Both the position numbers and the translations under genes were made by a program. DNA of 64,000 bases from the NCBI RefSeq assembly GCF_007859815.1, contig NZ_SJPH01000002.1, positions 560,001-624,000 of the forward strand. Reading direction: 5' to 3'. The notes beneath the pieces were generated by a model that was not told the DNA's origin, searched no databases, and saw only the letters and a list, made by a program, of their open reading frames with translations. Shown in pieces: positions 47,167 to 56,569 of the stretch (its first letter is position 1; the number at the start of each line of letters is the position of its first letter). The DNA comes from Botrimarina hoheduenensis. Its GTDB lineage: Bacteria > Planctomycetota > Planctomycetia > Pirellulales > Lacipirellulaceae.

Positions 47167-48576
47167 TCAGCCTTTGCAACCGCAGTCACCAGCCGGGGCA
47201 CCGCACTCATCGCAGGCCGGGGCGGGGTCGCAGCAGTCCGTGACGATCCGGCAAGGAACCTGAATCTCCACACAGCGGGGGACGCAGACCTTGACCGTGT
47301 AGGCCACCTGACGCGGCACGCACTTGGTGCAGGTCACGGTCTTCGAGCACTGCTGGGCCACGCAGACGTTGTAGCAAACCGTCTTGGTGCGGCACTCAGG
47401 GATCATCTTGCAGACCTGGTAGGTGCAAGTCTTGCACTCGGGGACCATCTTGCAAACCTTGTAGCAGCAAGTCTTGGTGCGGCACTCGGGGACCATACGG
47501 CAGACCTGGTAGGTGCAAGTCTTGCACTCGGGGACCATCGTGCAAACCTTGTAGCAGCAAGTCTTGGTGCGGCACTCGGGGACCATGCGGCAGACCTGGT
47601 AGGTGCAAGTCTTGCACTCGGGGACCATCTTGCAAACCTTGTAGCAGCAAGTCTTGGTGCGGCACTCGGGGACCATGCGGCAGACCTGGTAGGTGCAGCT
47701 CTTGCACTCGGGGACCATCGTGCAAACCTTGTAGCAGACCGTACGGGTCCGGGGCTCGCAGACGTACTTCGTGCAGCAGATCTCCTTGGTCTCGCAACGC
47801 GGGACCCAAACCTTCTTGCAGCAAACCTTCGGCTCGGTCGTGCACTCAATCTTGCAGCACGAACCCGGGCAGTAGCAGCACGAGCAAGTAGCGGCGTTGT
47901 AAACCCACTTGCCCGGGGTGCGGACGGTCTTGTGGTAGGTGCGGCCGGGGATCGTGTACTGCTGAGTCTCCCAGCTGCCGGTATTCACATTGATCGTCTT
48001 GGTGTAGGGCACCGCGACGCGGACCGAGTAAGCAACCTCGCGGGTGCGAGTCTCCCACACGGGCTTGTTGACCGTGTAGGTACGGGTCTTGGTCTCGTAG
48101 ACCGGCTTCATAACGGTGTAGTTGATCTCGCGAGTGCGAGTCTCCCACACGGGCTTGTTGACCGTGTAGGTACGGGTCTTGGTCTCGTAGACCGGCTTCA
48201 TAACGGTGTAGTTGATCTCGCGGGTGCGAGTCTCCCACACGGGCTTGTTGACCGTGTAGGTACGGGTCTTGGTCTCGTACGACGGCACCATCACCGTGTA
48301 GTTGACTTGCTTCTGACGCTGCTCGGTAACGTGCTTGGTGTAGTTGACAACACGCTCAACCGGCACGCGATCGTAGACGGTACGGTAGCGCGTTTCGCAA
48401 CGCTCTTCCGTAATCATCCGCTTCTCAGTGCGGTAGAGAGTGCGCGAAGCGCCGGACGTGGCCGCGGCTTCGCCGTTGCTGTAGTTGGCCGCACAGTCGC
48501 ATGCAGCGCCGGCTTGCGAAGTTGCAAGCGCCAACGCCACAGCAGCCATGATCGGCGCGCCAATGAAACACTTCAT
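47167..48576 (-). CDS. Cysteine-rich YTV-type cell-wall protein
   Basis: 469 residues. Signal peptide MKCFIGAPIMAAVALALATS ending near QAGA|ACDC. Residues about 60-190 hold YTV-type repeats (NYTVMKPVYETKTRTYTVNK), a motif known from planctomycete cell-wall proteins. Residues about 220-400 are extremely Cys-rich, built from a 30-residue unit (CTYQVCRMVPECRTKTCCYK). The tail is CxECGAPAGDCGCKG-like. Many paired cysteines suggest disulfide cross-linking in the wall. The ATG at 48576 has a GGAGG about 11 bases upstream. A strong hairpin terminator follows. No metal-binding or enzymatic motif was found; structural protein is the likely role. Confidence 0.88.
   Translation of the reverse strand: MKCFIGAPIMAAVALALATSQAGAACDCAANYSNGEAAATSGASRTLYRTEKRMITEERCETRYRTVYDRVPVERVVNYTKHVTEQRQKQVNYTVMVPSYETKTRTYTVNKPVWETRTREINYTVMKPVYETKTRTYTVNKPVWETRTREINYTVMKPVYETKTRTYTVNKPVWETRTREVAYSVRVAVPYTKTINVNTGSWETQQYTIPGRTYHKTVRTPGKWVYNAATCSCCYCPGSCCKIECTTEPKVCCKKVWVPRCETKEICCTKYVCEPRTRTVCYKVCTMVPECKSCTYQVCRMVPECRTKTCCYKVCKMVPECKTCTYQVCRMVPECRTKTCCYKVCTMVPECKTCTYQVCRMVPECRTKTCCYKVCKMVPECKTCTYQVCKMIPECRTKTVCYNVCVAQQCSKTVTCTKCVPRQVAYTVKVCVPRCVEIQVPCRIVTDCCDPAPACDECGAPAGDCGCKG
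47411..47770 (-). repeat. 90-bp tandem repeats, cysteine-rich half (four copies)
   Basis: The sequence CAGACCTGGTAGGTGCA recurs at 47411, 47501, 47591 and 47681, an exact 90-base (30-codon) period. The copies differ at few positions, mostly in the codon choice of one residue per unit and at the last partial copy. Confidence 0.93.
48041..48310 (-). repeat. 90-bp tandem repeats, YTV half (three copies)
   Basis: The unit beginning CGGGTGCGAGTCTCCCAC recurs at 48041, 48131 (one base different) and 48221, again a 90-base period. The third copy diverges after about 60 bases. It encodes the YTV-type repeats. Confidence 0.92.
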
Positions 48577-49035
48577 TGCGGTAATCGCCTCCAGAAAGAC
48601 AAACGTGTGGGGATAGGGGGTTTGGTCAAGACAGAGTGAATCCGTCCGTACTAAGTTCGGGAGACGCCGCCCTCCTCCCTTAGCTGTTCTGCCTAAAATC
48701 CGCTATCAACGAAGTCTTCCGAAGCAGCTGATATTTTCCAATCGTTCGAGTCGCAAGTCGTTTCTTGATGATGGTTTACGGGAAATGGGGCGACTCACAC
48801 GAATGCAGAATCCCGTCGGCTTGTGCCGGCCGCGCAGGATGTGCCGACGCTGCCTCGCGGACCGATCAATCCACGTGTCGAGATTGTGCCGATCAACGCG
48901 GCGTGCGGCCTTTCCGGACCACCCCCAAAGCCAGACTCTTGTGGGGTCCAAATTGCGGCGTTCCGGTCGTTGGCGTAGAGTTCCCCCGACTCGGGAGCAC
49001 AACGCCCGGAAACACGGCAGCCTTCAACTCTTGGC
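48577..49035. other. Divergent intergenic region between YTV gene and rex
   Basis: A 459-base gap holding the promoters of two divergent genes. A 98-codon plus-strand frame at 48765-49061 has no ribosome binding site and overlaps the rex start; I do not support it. No Rex-type palindrome was seen here, so autoregulation is not evident. Confidence 0.45.
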
Positions 49036-49857
49036 TTGGCATTGGCGACCGGCACTCCTAACGACGACAGCGCGAAGTCCGAAGGGGCGAAGACCGAGGT
49101 CTCTAAGCCCGACGGCCGCGAAGCCCCCAAGGCCGTTGTCAATCGGCTCAGCCTGTACCTGCGCGAGTTGCAGCGACTGGTGCGTGACGAGCAAGAGACC
49201 GTCAGCTCGAATCAGCTGGGCCAACTGCTGGGTTTCACCGACGCTCAGGTCCGCAAAGACCTGGCCTATTTCGGCCCTTTCGGCCATCCGGGCGTTGGGT
49301 ATCGGTGCGTCGAGTTGGTTGCCGCCATCAAGAGCATCTTGGGCACCGATCGGCAGTGGACCGTCGCCCTGGTGGGGGTCGGCAACCTCGGGCGCGCGCT
49401 GCTCGGGTATCGCGGCTTTCAATCGCAGGGCTTTCAGATTGTCGCGGCCTTCGACGCCGATATGGCCAAGGTCGGACAGAGCTTGGCCGGTGTTATCGTT
49501 CACCCACTGGACCGGCTCGAAGCGGTTGTCCGCGAAAAGGGAGTCACGCTTGGTCTGATAGCCAGCCCCGCTGATGCGGCCCAAGAGATTGCCGATCGGC
49601 TCGTCGCCGCAGGCGTTGCCGGCATCCTCAACTTCGCGCCGGTGACGCTGAGCCTGCCTGCGGGGGTAAGTCTCGTGGGGGTCGATCTGGCGACCGAGAT
49701 GGAGCAACTCACCTACTCGGTGGCCCGGGTTCTGGCCGAGTCGCCAGAGGCGGTTGCCGGCCCCCCCTCGGAGCAACCGGACAGCGAAGAACCGCCAGCC
49801 GCATCAGAACGGCCCGAAATCGGCCCGGCCGAGTCCGCTTGGGACGCGGGCGGCTAG
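49036..49857 (+). CDS. rex: Redox-sensing transcriptional repressor Rex
   Basis: 273 residues. An in-frame stop at 48976 leaves only TTG codons (49036 or 49042) before the conserved part, so a TTG start is required. The N-terminal winged helix is VVNRLSLYLRELQRLVRDEQ through SNQLGQLLGFTDAQVRKDLA. The Rossmann domain has VALVGVGNLGRALLGYRGF, followed by FDADMAKVG. Rex binds NADH or NAD+ and represses genes of redox metabolism when NADH is low. It carries about 35 extra N-terminal residues and an acidic Pro/Glu tail of about 40 residues. A matching operator pair lies at 22379-22441 in this window. Confidence 0.95.
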   Translation: MALATGTPNDDSAKSEGAKTEVSKPDGREAPKAVVNRLSLYLRELQRLVRDEQETVSSNQLGQLLGFTDAQVRKDLAYFGPFGHPGVGYRCVELVAAIKSILGTDRQWTVALVGVGNLGRALLGYRGFQSQGFQIVAAFDADMAKVGQSLAGVIVHPLDRLEAVVREKGVTLGLIASPADAAQEIADRLVAAGVAGILNFAPVTLSLPAGVSLVGVDLATEMEQLTYSVARVLAESPEAVAGPPSEQPDSEEPPAASERPEIGPAESAWDAGG

Positions 49858-50031
49858 CTTCCTACCCCCGCCCCGCTCGCCCCCGTTACCCCTCAGCCGG
49901 GCAGACGGTATATTTCTCAAGAAGAACGAGCGGCACGGCTTCGGACCGGTCGATACTTACCGTTTCCGAGTGCCTAGTGCTGCAAGCCGCTGCCGGCAGT
50001 CAGTAATTTTGCTGTCGTCGGTGAGTTAGAT

Positions 50032-50103
50032 AACCCCGTAGTGTAATCGGTAACACCAGGGATTTTGATTCCCTTATTCCAGGTTCGAGTCCTGGCGGGG
50101 TTG
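50032..50103 (+). tRNA. tRNA-Gln, anticodon TTG
   Basis: Cloverleaf: acceptor AACCCCG with CGGGGTT (perfect 7 bp), D-arm GTG/CAC, anticodon stem AGGGA/TCCCT around the loop TTTTGAT (anticodon TTG), variable region TATT, and T-stem CCAGG/CCTGG with loop TTCGAGT. Discriminator base G, as expected for tRNA-Gln. CCA is not encoded. Confidence 0.96.
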
Positions 50104-50151
50104 CTTCTCTTGGTCCGTGGTCATTGAGTTTTGGCCCGGGGTCATGAATTC

Positions 50152-50180
50152 TTAGCCCGGGGTCAATGACCCCGGGCTAA
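50152..50180. repeat. GC-rich perfect palindrome (repeat family copy 1)
   Basis: A 14-bp inverted repeat with a single central base: TTAGCCCGGGGTCA, A, TGACCCCGGGCTAA. A half copy (GGCCCGGGGTCA) is at 50133-50144. It is followed by TTTGCTTT, so it may end the tRNA-Gln transcript. Related palindromes occur at 56525 and 58294. Confidence 0.8.
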
Positions 50181-50247
50181 TTTGCTTTCCGGGCGGGTTC
50201 GCTTCGAGAGCTTTTGCCTCCATACCTCGACTCCGTTCGACGCCCCC

Positions 50248-51249
50248 GTGTTCGACACCCCCGCCGTTCGTTTCGCCCTGGACACCGTCCGCGAGGCTGC
50301 GCTGCTCACCCGCCGCGTCCAAAGCCAGATGGTGACCGACGCGCTCACCAAGGGAGACAAGTCGCCCGTCACCGTGGGCGACTTCGCCGCTCAGGCGCTC
50401 GTTGCTCAGCGGTTGCAAGCCGCCGCCGCCGAGGGCGATTTCTGCCCGGTGCTCGTCGGCGAAGAGTCGGCTGCCGGCCTGCGTGAGCCTTCCGGCGAAC
50501 AGACGCTTCAACAGGTTGTGCACTTCGTTCGCTCGTGCTGGACCACAGCCACGCCTGAGTCGGTCTGCGCCGCCATCGACCGCGGCACCGCCGAACCGGC
50601 CGAAGCCTATTGGACGCTCGATCCGATCGACGGCACCAAGGGCTTTCTGCGCGGCGATCAGTACGCCGTTGCGCTGGCCCTGGTTGTTAACGGCCGCGTC
50701 GAGATCGGCGTCTTGGGCTGCCCCGAACTTGTCGCGGCGCAAAGGCCCGAACGTGGCGGGCCGGGCTCGCTCCTCGTTGCCGTGCGTGATCGGGGAGTGT
50801 TTGTTCAACCACTGAACGAAGCGACCGCCGCGTGGCAGCGACTCACCGTTTCTTCCTTAGCCGATCCGGCGGCAATGCGCGTGCTGCGCTCGGTCGAGAA
50901 GGGGCACACCAACCTGGGGGCCATCGATCACCTGGCGACGGCGCTGGGCATCACCGCGGCACCGGTGGGAATGGATAGCCAAGCCAAGTACGCGGTTCTT
51001 GCCGCGGGGGGCGGAGAAATGCTTGTTCGGCTGCTCTCGACCGATCGTCCCGACTACCGCGAGAAGGTGTGGGACCAGGCTGCCGGCGCGATCGTCGTGG
51101 AAGAAGCCGGTGGCCGCATCACGGACCTAGACGGCAAGCCGCTCGACTTTTCACAGGGCCGCACGCTTGCCGCCAATCGGGGCGTGCTCGCCACGAACGG
51201 CGTGCTGCACGAGGCGGCCCTCCGCGCTGTGCACGCCATCGGTGCTTGA
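50248..51249 (+). CDS. cysQ: 3'(2'),5'-bisphosphate nucleotidase, CysQ/HAL2-like
   Basis: 333 residues from a GTG at 50248 (VFDTPAVRFALDTVREAALL); a TTG at 50182 overlaps the palindrome and is unlikely. Motifs of the lithium-sensitive inositol-phosphatase superfamily: LVGEESAAGL, YWTLDPIDGTKGFLRGDQYA (metal site) and EKVWDQAAGAIVVEEAGG. Length and the GTKGFLRG variant match the eukaryotic-like HAL2/CysQ branch, which hydrolyses PAP to AMP in sulfate metabolism. An inositol phosphatase is the main alternative. It follows tRNA-Gln on the same strand. Confidence 0.87.
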   Translation: MFDTPAVRFALDTVREAALLTRRVQSQMVTDALTKGDKSPVTVGDFAAQALVAQRLQAAAAEGDFCPVLVGEESAAGLREPSGEQTLQQVVHFVRSCWTTATPESVCAAIDRGTAEPAEAYWTLDPIDGTKGFLRGDQYAVALALVVNGRVEIGVLGCPELVAAQRPERGGPGSLLVAVRDRGVFVQPLNEATAAWQRLTVSSLADPAAMRVLRSVEKGHTNLGAIDHLATALGITAAPVGMDSQAKYAVLAAGGGEMLVRLLSTDRPDYREKVWDQAAGAIVVEEAGGRITDLDGKPLDFSQGRTLAANRGVLATNGVLHEAALRAVHAIGA

Positions 51250-51380
51250 AGCGCGACGCAGCGTACGCGGAACGAACTCTTCCCCCGCCGCAGCGTATAA
51301 GATCCTGCCCGCCGCGAGGCACCTCAGCACCTCAGCGCCTCGCCCCCTCTTGCCCCTCCTGCTTGGCTCAAGGCTCCGTC

Positions 51381-52121
51381 ATGCTGTCCCTGCGCGCCGC
51401 CGCGGATCGCGGCCACGCCAACCACGGTTGGCTCGATAGTCATCACACGTTTTCGTTTGCCGACTACTACGATCCAGAGCAGCTTGGTTATCGCGCGCTG
51501 CGAGTGATCAACGATGACCGCGTTGCGCCGGGGCAAGGCTTCGGGTCGCATCCGCATCGCGACATGGAGATTCTCTCCTATGTGCTCGAAGGACAGCTCG
51601 AACACCGCGATAGCCTTGGCAACGGTGCGGTGATTGGTCCCGGCCAGTGGCAGCACATTAGCGCCGGCGCTGGCGTGACGCATAGCGAGTTCAATCCCTC
51701 GCCGACTGAACCGGTCCACTTCTATCAGATCTGGATCAAACCGCGCGCAAAGGGGCTGACGCCGCGGTACGCCGAACTCGACTCGAATCTGTTGGCGGAC
51801 GCCCGACGGAATCTTGGAGGAGGTTTTGCGCTGGTGGCTTCCCCCGACGGTGCCGAGGGGTCGCTCCCCCTCGAGCAAGACGCCCACGTCTGGCTCGCCC
51901 GGCTTGAGCCATCGCAAACGGCAGAAGCCTCGCTTGGCCGAGGTCGAGGCGCTTGGCTACAGGTGCTGCGCGGCGACATCCGCATAGAGGCGGGCGAGGG
52001 TGCCGACCACGAGGAGCTTACCGCCACAGAGGGCGATGGCGTGACTGCCGAAGAGGTCGCCAAGCTCCGCATAACGGCCCTCAGTGCCGGTGCTGAGGTT
52101 ATGCTCTTCGACCTGCCGTGA
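51381..52121 (+). CDS. Pirin-family bicupin
   Basis: 246 residues from the ATG at 51381; a longer frame overlaps the cysQ gene. Cupin motifs: HTFSFADYYDPEQLGYRALR, the metal-binding GFGSHPHRDMEILSYVLEG, GAGVTHSEFNPSPTEPVHF and FYQIWI. The His residues in HPHRD and GVTH, with a Glu, are the expected iron ligands of the YhaK/pirin type. Some relatives act as quercetinases or redox regulators; the role here is unknown. Located 131 bases after cysQ. Confidence 0.9.
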   Translation: MLSLRAAADRGHANHGWLDSHHTFSFADYYDPEQLGYRALRVINDDRVAPGQGFGSHPHRDMEILSYVLEGQLEHRDSLGNGAVIGPGQWQHISAGAGVTHSEFNPSPTEPVHFYQIWIKPRAKGLTPRYAELDSNLLADARRNLGGGFALVASPDGAEGSLPLEQDAHVWLARLEPSQTAEASLGRGRGAWLQVLRGDIRIEAGEGADHEELTATEGDGVTAEEVAKLRITALSAGAEVMLFDLP

Positions 52122-52254
52122 CCCTCCAGAGGAGTTTAGGCGGTTATTTGCCCTGAGGGCTCCCCGACCTTGCAGGGGCGTCCGGGGGGCGTAATACTAC
52201 GTGACCGTTCGCCGCCCCCGAGCCCTTCGGTTCGGGGACGGTGAGCGGCTTTGA

Positions 52255-52330
<76 letters not shown>

Positions 52331-52355
52331 TGCCGCTGCCCCCTGTGGCGGCCCG

Positions 52356-52379
52356 CGCCATGCTGGTGGCGGTTTTCTT
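52356..52379 (+). terminator. Possible terminator after tRNA-Arg
   Basis: A short stem CGCCA/TGGCG with a 6-base loop, then G and TTTTCTTT. The stem is weak (5 bp, extendable with a bulge). It begins 28 bases after the tRNA. Confidence 0.5.
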
Positions 52380-52497
52380 TGCCGCAACTCTTTGCGGCAC
52401 CTTGCTTTGGGTCCTCTTGAGGGGCTTTGGGTCCTCTTTTAGAGGTTCCGCCCGGGGAGGCACGCCCGACCCGCGAGCCAATTGGAACCAACTTGCC

Positions 52498-53463
52498 GTG
52501 CCGACGACCCAGCGCATCACCTCGCCGCAGGCAGCCGCTGAGATCCTGCGCAGCGGCGGGCTCGTGGCGTTCCCGACCGAGACCGTGTTCGGCTTGGGTG
52601 CCGACGCCACGAACCCGGCGGCCGTCGAGCGGCTTTTTGAGGCCAAGGGGCGCCCGGGCGATAACCCGTTGATCGTTCACGTGCCGACGGTCCAGCACTG
52701 GTCGCTCGCGGCCAGCGAATTGACCCCCTCGGCCAAAGCCCTGCTGGCGGCGTTTGCGCCGGGGCCGTTGACCGTGGTGCTCCCCAAACGGCCCGAGGTC
52801 AGCCCACGCGTCACCGCCGGGCTCACGACCGTTGGCGTACGAGTTCCCCATCATCCGGTTGCCGCGGAGATTCTCCGGCTCGCTGGCGCTCCGATCGCGG
52901 CCCCGTCGGCCAATCGCTCAGGACGCCCCAGCGGCACGACCTGGAGAGCGGTGCTGGAGGATCTCGACGGACTTGTGGACGCGGTCTACTGCGAAGACGG
53001 TGTCCCGATTGGCATCGAATCGACCGTGGTGGATTGCTGTGGCCCGGTGCCGATTGTCCTGCGTCTCGGCGCAATCACGATCGAGCAGATCCGCACGATC
53101 GAGCCCGAGGCTCACGTGCAGGCGACGTTTGCCGCGCGCGGTGACGTGCCCGTCGCATCGCCAGGGCTGCGTCATCCGCACTATCAGCCGCGCGCCTCGG
53201 TGAGGCTTTTCACGACCGCTGCCGAGTTAGCGTTGCCGACGGACGAGCGTCTTGCGTATTGTGGGCTTGAGCCGCTGCCAGGGCGGATCGATGCAGCGCT
53301 AGAGAAAGTCTTTCCGTCGCTCGAAGCGTACGCCGCCGGCTTCTACGAATTCTTGCGCGAGGCGGATCGCCAAGCTGCGACGCTGATCCTTGTGCAGCGG
53401 GCACCCAGCGAAGGCATCGGTGCAGCGCTGCAAGATCGGCAGCGTCGCGCTGCCGGAAAATGA
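52498..53463 (+). CDS. tsaC: Threonylcarbamoyl-AMP synthase, Sua5 type
   Basis: 321 residues from a GTG at 52498 (VPTTQRITSPQAAAEILRSG); the longer frame begins inside tRNA-Arg and is rejected. The YrdC domain shows GGLVAFPTETVFGLGADATN, AKGRPGDNPLIVHVP, GPLTVVLPKR, VGVRVPHHP and APSANRSGRPS. A C-terminal Sua5 domain of about 110 residues follows HYQPRASVRLF. It uses threonine, bicarbonate and ATP to make the TC-AMP used for t6A37 in tRNA. The upstream DNA has an imperfect direct repeat of CTTTGGGTCCTCTT. Convergent with aspS, seven bases apart. Confidence 0.94.
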   Translation: MPTTQRITSPQAAAEILRSGGLVAFPTETVFGLGADATNPAAVERLFEAKGRPGDNPLIVHVPTVQHWSLAASELTPSAKALLAAFAPGPLTVVLPKRPEVSPRVTAGLTTVGVRVPHHPVAAEILRLAGAPIAAPSANRSGRPSGTTWRAVLEDLDGLVDAVYCEDGVPIGIESTVVDCCGPVPIVLRLGAITIEQIRTIEPEAHVQATFAARGDVPVASPGLRHPHYQPRASVRLFTTAAELALPTDERLAYCGLEPLPGRIDAALEKVFPSLEAYAAGFYEFLREADRQAATLILVQRAPSEGIGAALQDRQRRAAGK

Positions 53464-53470
53464 GCGTTGC

Positions 53471-55261
<1,791 letters not shown>

Positions 55262-55442
55262 GTCGATTCGCGATTTGCAGAGGGTCGGGTTGCTTGGGCG
55301 GGGGAAGGGCCGACGGCGTCGCCGCGCGGTCCGCGGCCTGCTTTCACACGGGCACCGGCCCTAAACCAAACCGCCGATTGTATTTGCGGCAGGCGGTGCC
55401 GAGAAGGTGACCGCTCCGCATGCCGGTGGATCGCGGCGAAAA

Positions 55443-56471
55443 TTAAGCCCCTTGTGGCTCTTTACGCAGCCATTCGCCCAACCGTCGCATCCCCTCAGCG
55501 GTTGAAATCGTGGGCTCGTAGCCGAAGTCTCGTGCGGCGGCCTGTTTGTCGAACCAGTGGTCGGTTGCCAACGAGCGGGCGACGAAGCGGGTCATGGCGG
55601 GCTCGTTGCGGAAGTCCCTCAGCAGCCAGTGCTTGAATTCCAGCAGGGCCCCCACGGCATACGCCGTCCGGGCGGAGACCTGCTTCTCCACCGGCGGCAG
55701 GCTAGCCAGGGCGAGGATCTCGTTGATCCAGTCCCAGCACATGACCGGCTCTGACTGTGCGATGAAGTAAGCCTTGCCGGCATTGCGGGGAGCTGCGCGG
55801 GCTAACTCGTCGGCGGCCAGCAGGTGTGACGCGGCGGCGTTCTCGACATAGACCATATCGACCCGATTTTTCCCCTCGCCCACACGGCGGAGTTTATGAG
55901 CCCGAGCGCGGGCAATCAGTCGGGCGGTCAGGTGATGGTCGCGCGGTCCCCACACCAGATGGGGCCGCAGCGATGTGGTGCGCAGCATGCCTCCGCCGAC
56001 GACGGGGGTGCCGTCTTGGGTTAATACGAATTGTTCGGCGAGCGCTTTGCTGTGCGGATAATGGGCGAGCCAGCGGAGCGGATAAGGTGCTTCGCTCCCC
56101 ACGCCGCGCTGGTCCTCACCAGAAAAAGTGACGCTGGGGCTTGAAGTAAAGACAAGCCGCGTGACGCCTAACTCCTGGCAGGCACCCAGCACGTTTAGGG
56201 TTCCCTGCACGTTGGCTTGAAAGTATTCGAACCAGTGCCCCCACATGCCGACCTTGCCGCCGATGTGGAACACGCAGTCGATTCCTTTGCACGCGGCGAC
56301 CACGGCACCGCGATCGGCCAGATCGCCGCGGACCATCTCCACGCCCAGTGCGGATAGTTCAGGGTACTCGCCGCGCGCAAGACCCCGCACCGTATCGCCC
56401 CGGGCGATGAGTTGTTCGCAGACATAGCGGCCCAGGAAGCCGCCAGCGCCGGTGACGAGGTAGGTAGACAA
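55443..56471 (-). CDS. oleD: 2-alkyl-3-oxoalkanoate reductase, OleD-type SDR
   Basis: 342 residues. Extended short-chain dehydrogenase with the NAD(P) motif VTGAGGFLGRYVCEQLIARG at the N-terminus and catalytic YPHSKALAEQF (YxxxK). Other motifs: FTSSPSVTFSGED, LRPHLVWGPRDHH. It resembles the 3-beta-HSD/OleD branch that reduces the 2-alkyl-3-keto acid in long-chain olefin synthesis. It lies directly downstream of oleC on the same strand (98 bases). A generic sugar epimerase/dehydratase is a weaker alternative. Confidence 0.87.
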   Translation of the reverse strand: MSTYLVTGAGGFLGRYVCEQLIARGDTVRGLARGEYPELSALGVEMVRGDLADRGAVVAACKGIDCVFHIGGKVGMWGHWFEYFQANVQGTLNVLGACQELGVTRLVFTSSPSVTFSGEDQRGVGSEAPYPLRWLAHYPHSKALAEQFVLTQDGTPVVGGGMLRTTSLRPHLVWGPRDHHLTARLIARARAHKLRRVGEGKNRVDMVYVENAAASHLLAADELARAAPRNAGKAYFIAQSEPVMCWDWINEILALASLPPVEKQVSARTAYAVGALLEFKHWLLRDFRNEPAMTRFVARSLATDHWFDKQAAARDFGYEPTISTAEGMRRLGEWLRKEPQGA

Positions 56472-56524
56472 TGCCGTTACGGAAAGGGGATCGTGATTGA
56501 TGAACTATGAAACGCCATGCTATT

Positions 56525-56550
56525 TAGCCCCGGGTCAATGATCCGGGCCT
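56525..56550. repeat. GC-rich imperfect palindrome (repeat family copy 2)
   Basis: TAGCCCCGGGTCAATGATCCGGGCCT, an imperfect inverted repeat related to the palindromes at 50152 and 58294. It lies 20 bases after the oleC stop. Confidence 0.65.
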
Positions 56551-56569
56551 TCGGTTCATGTCGCGATTG

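Noticed and set aside
47411..48310. Regular 90-bp repeats that might suggest a CRISPR or satellite array
   Set aside because: They are in frame within one long open reading frame, have no variable spacers, and encode regular 30-residue protein units.
48765..49061. A 98-codon plus-strand frame before rex
   Set aside because: It overlaps the rex start, lacks a ribosome binding site and has no recognisable features.
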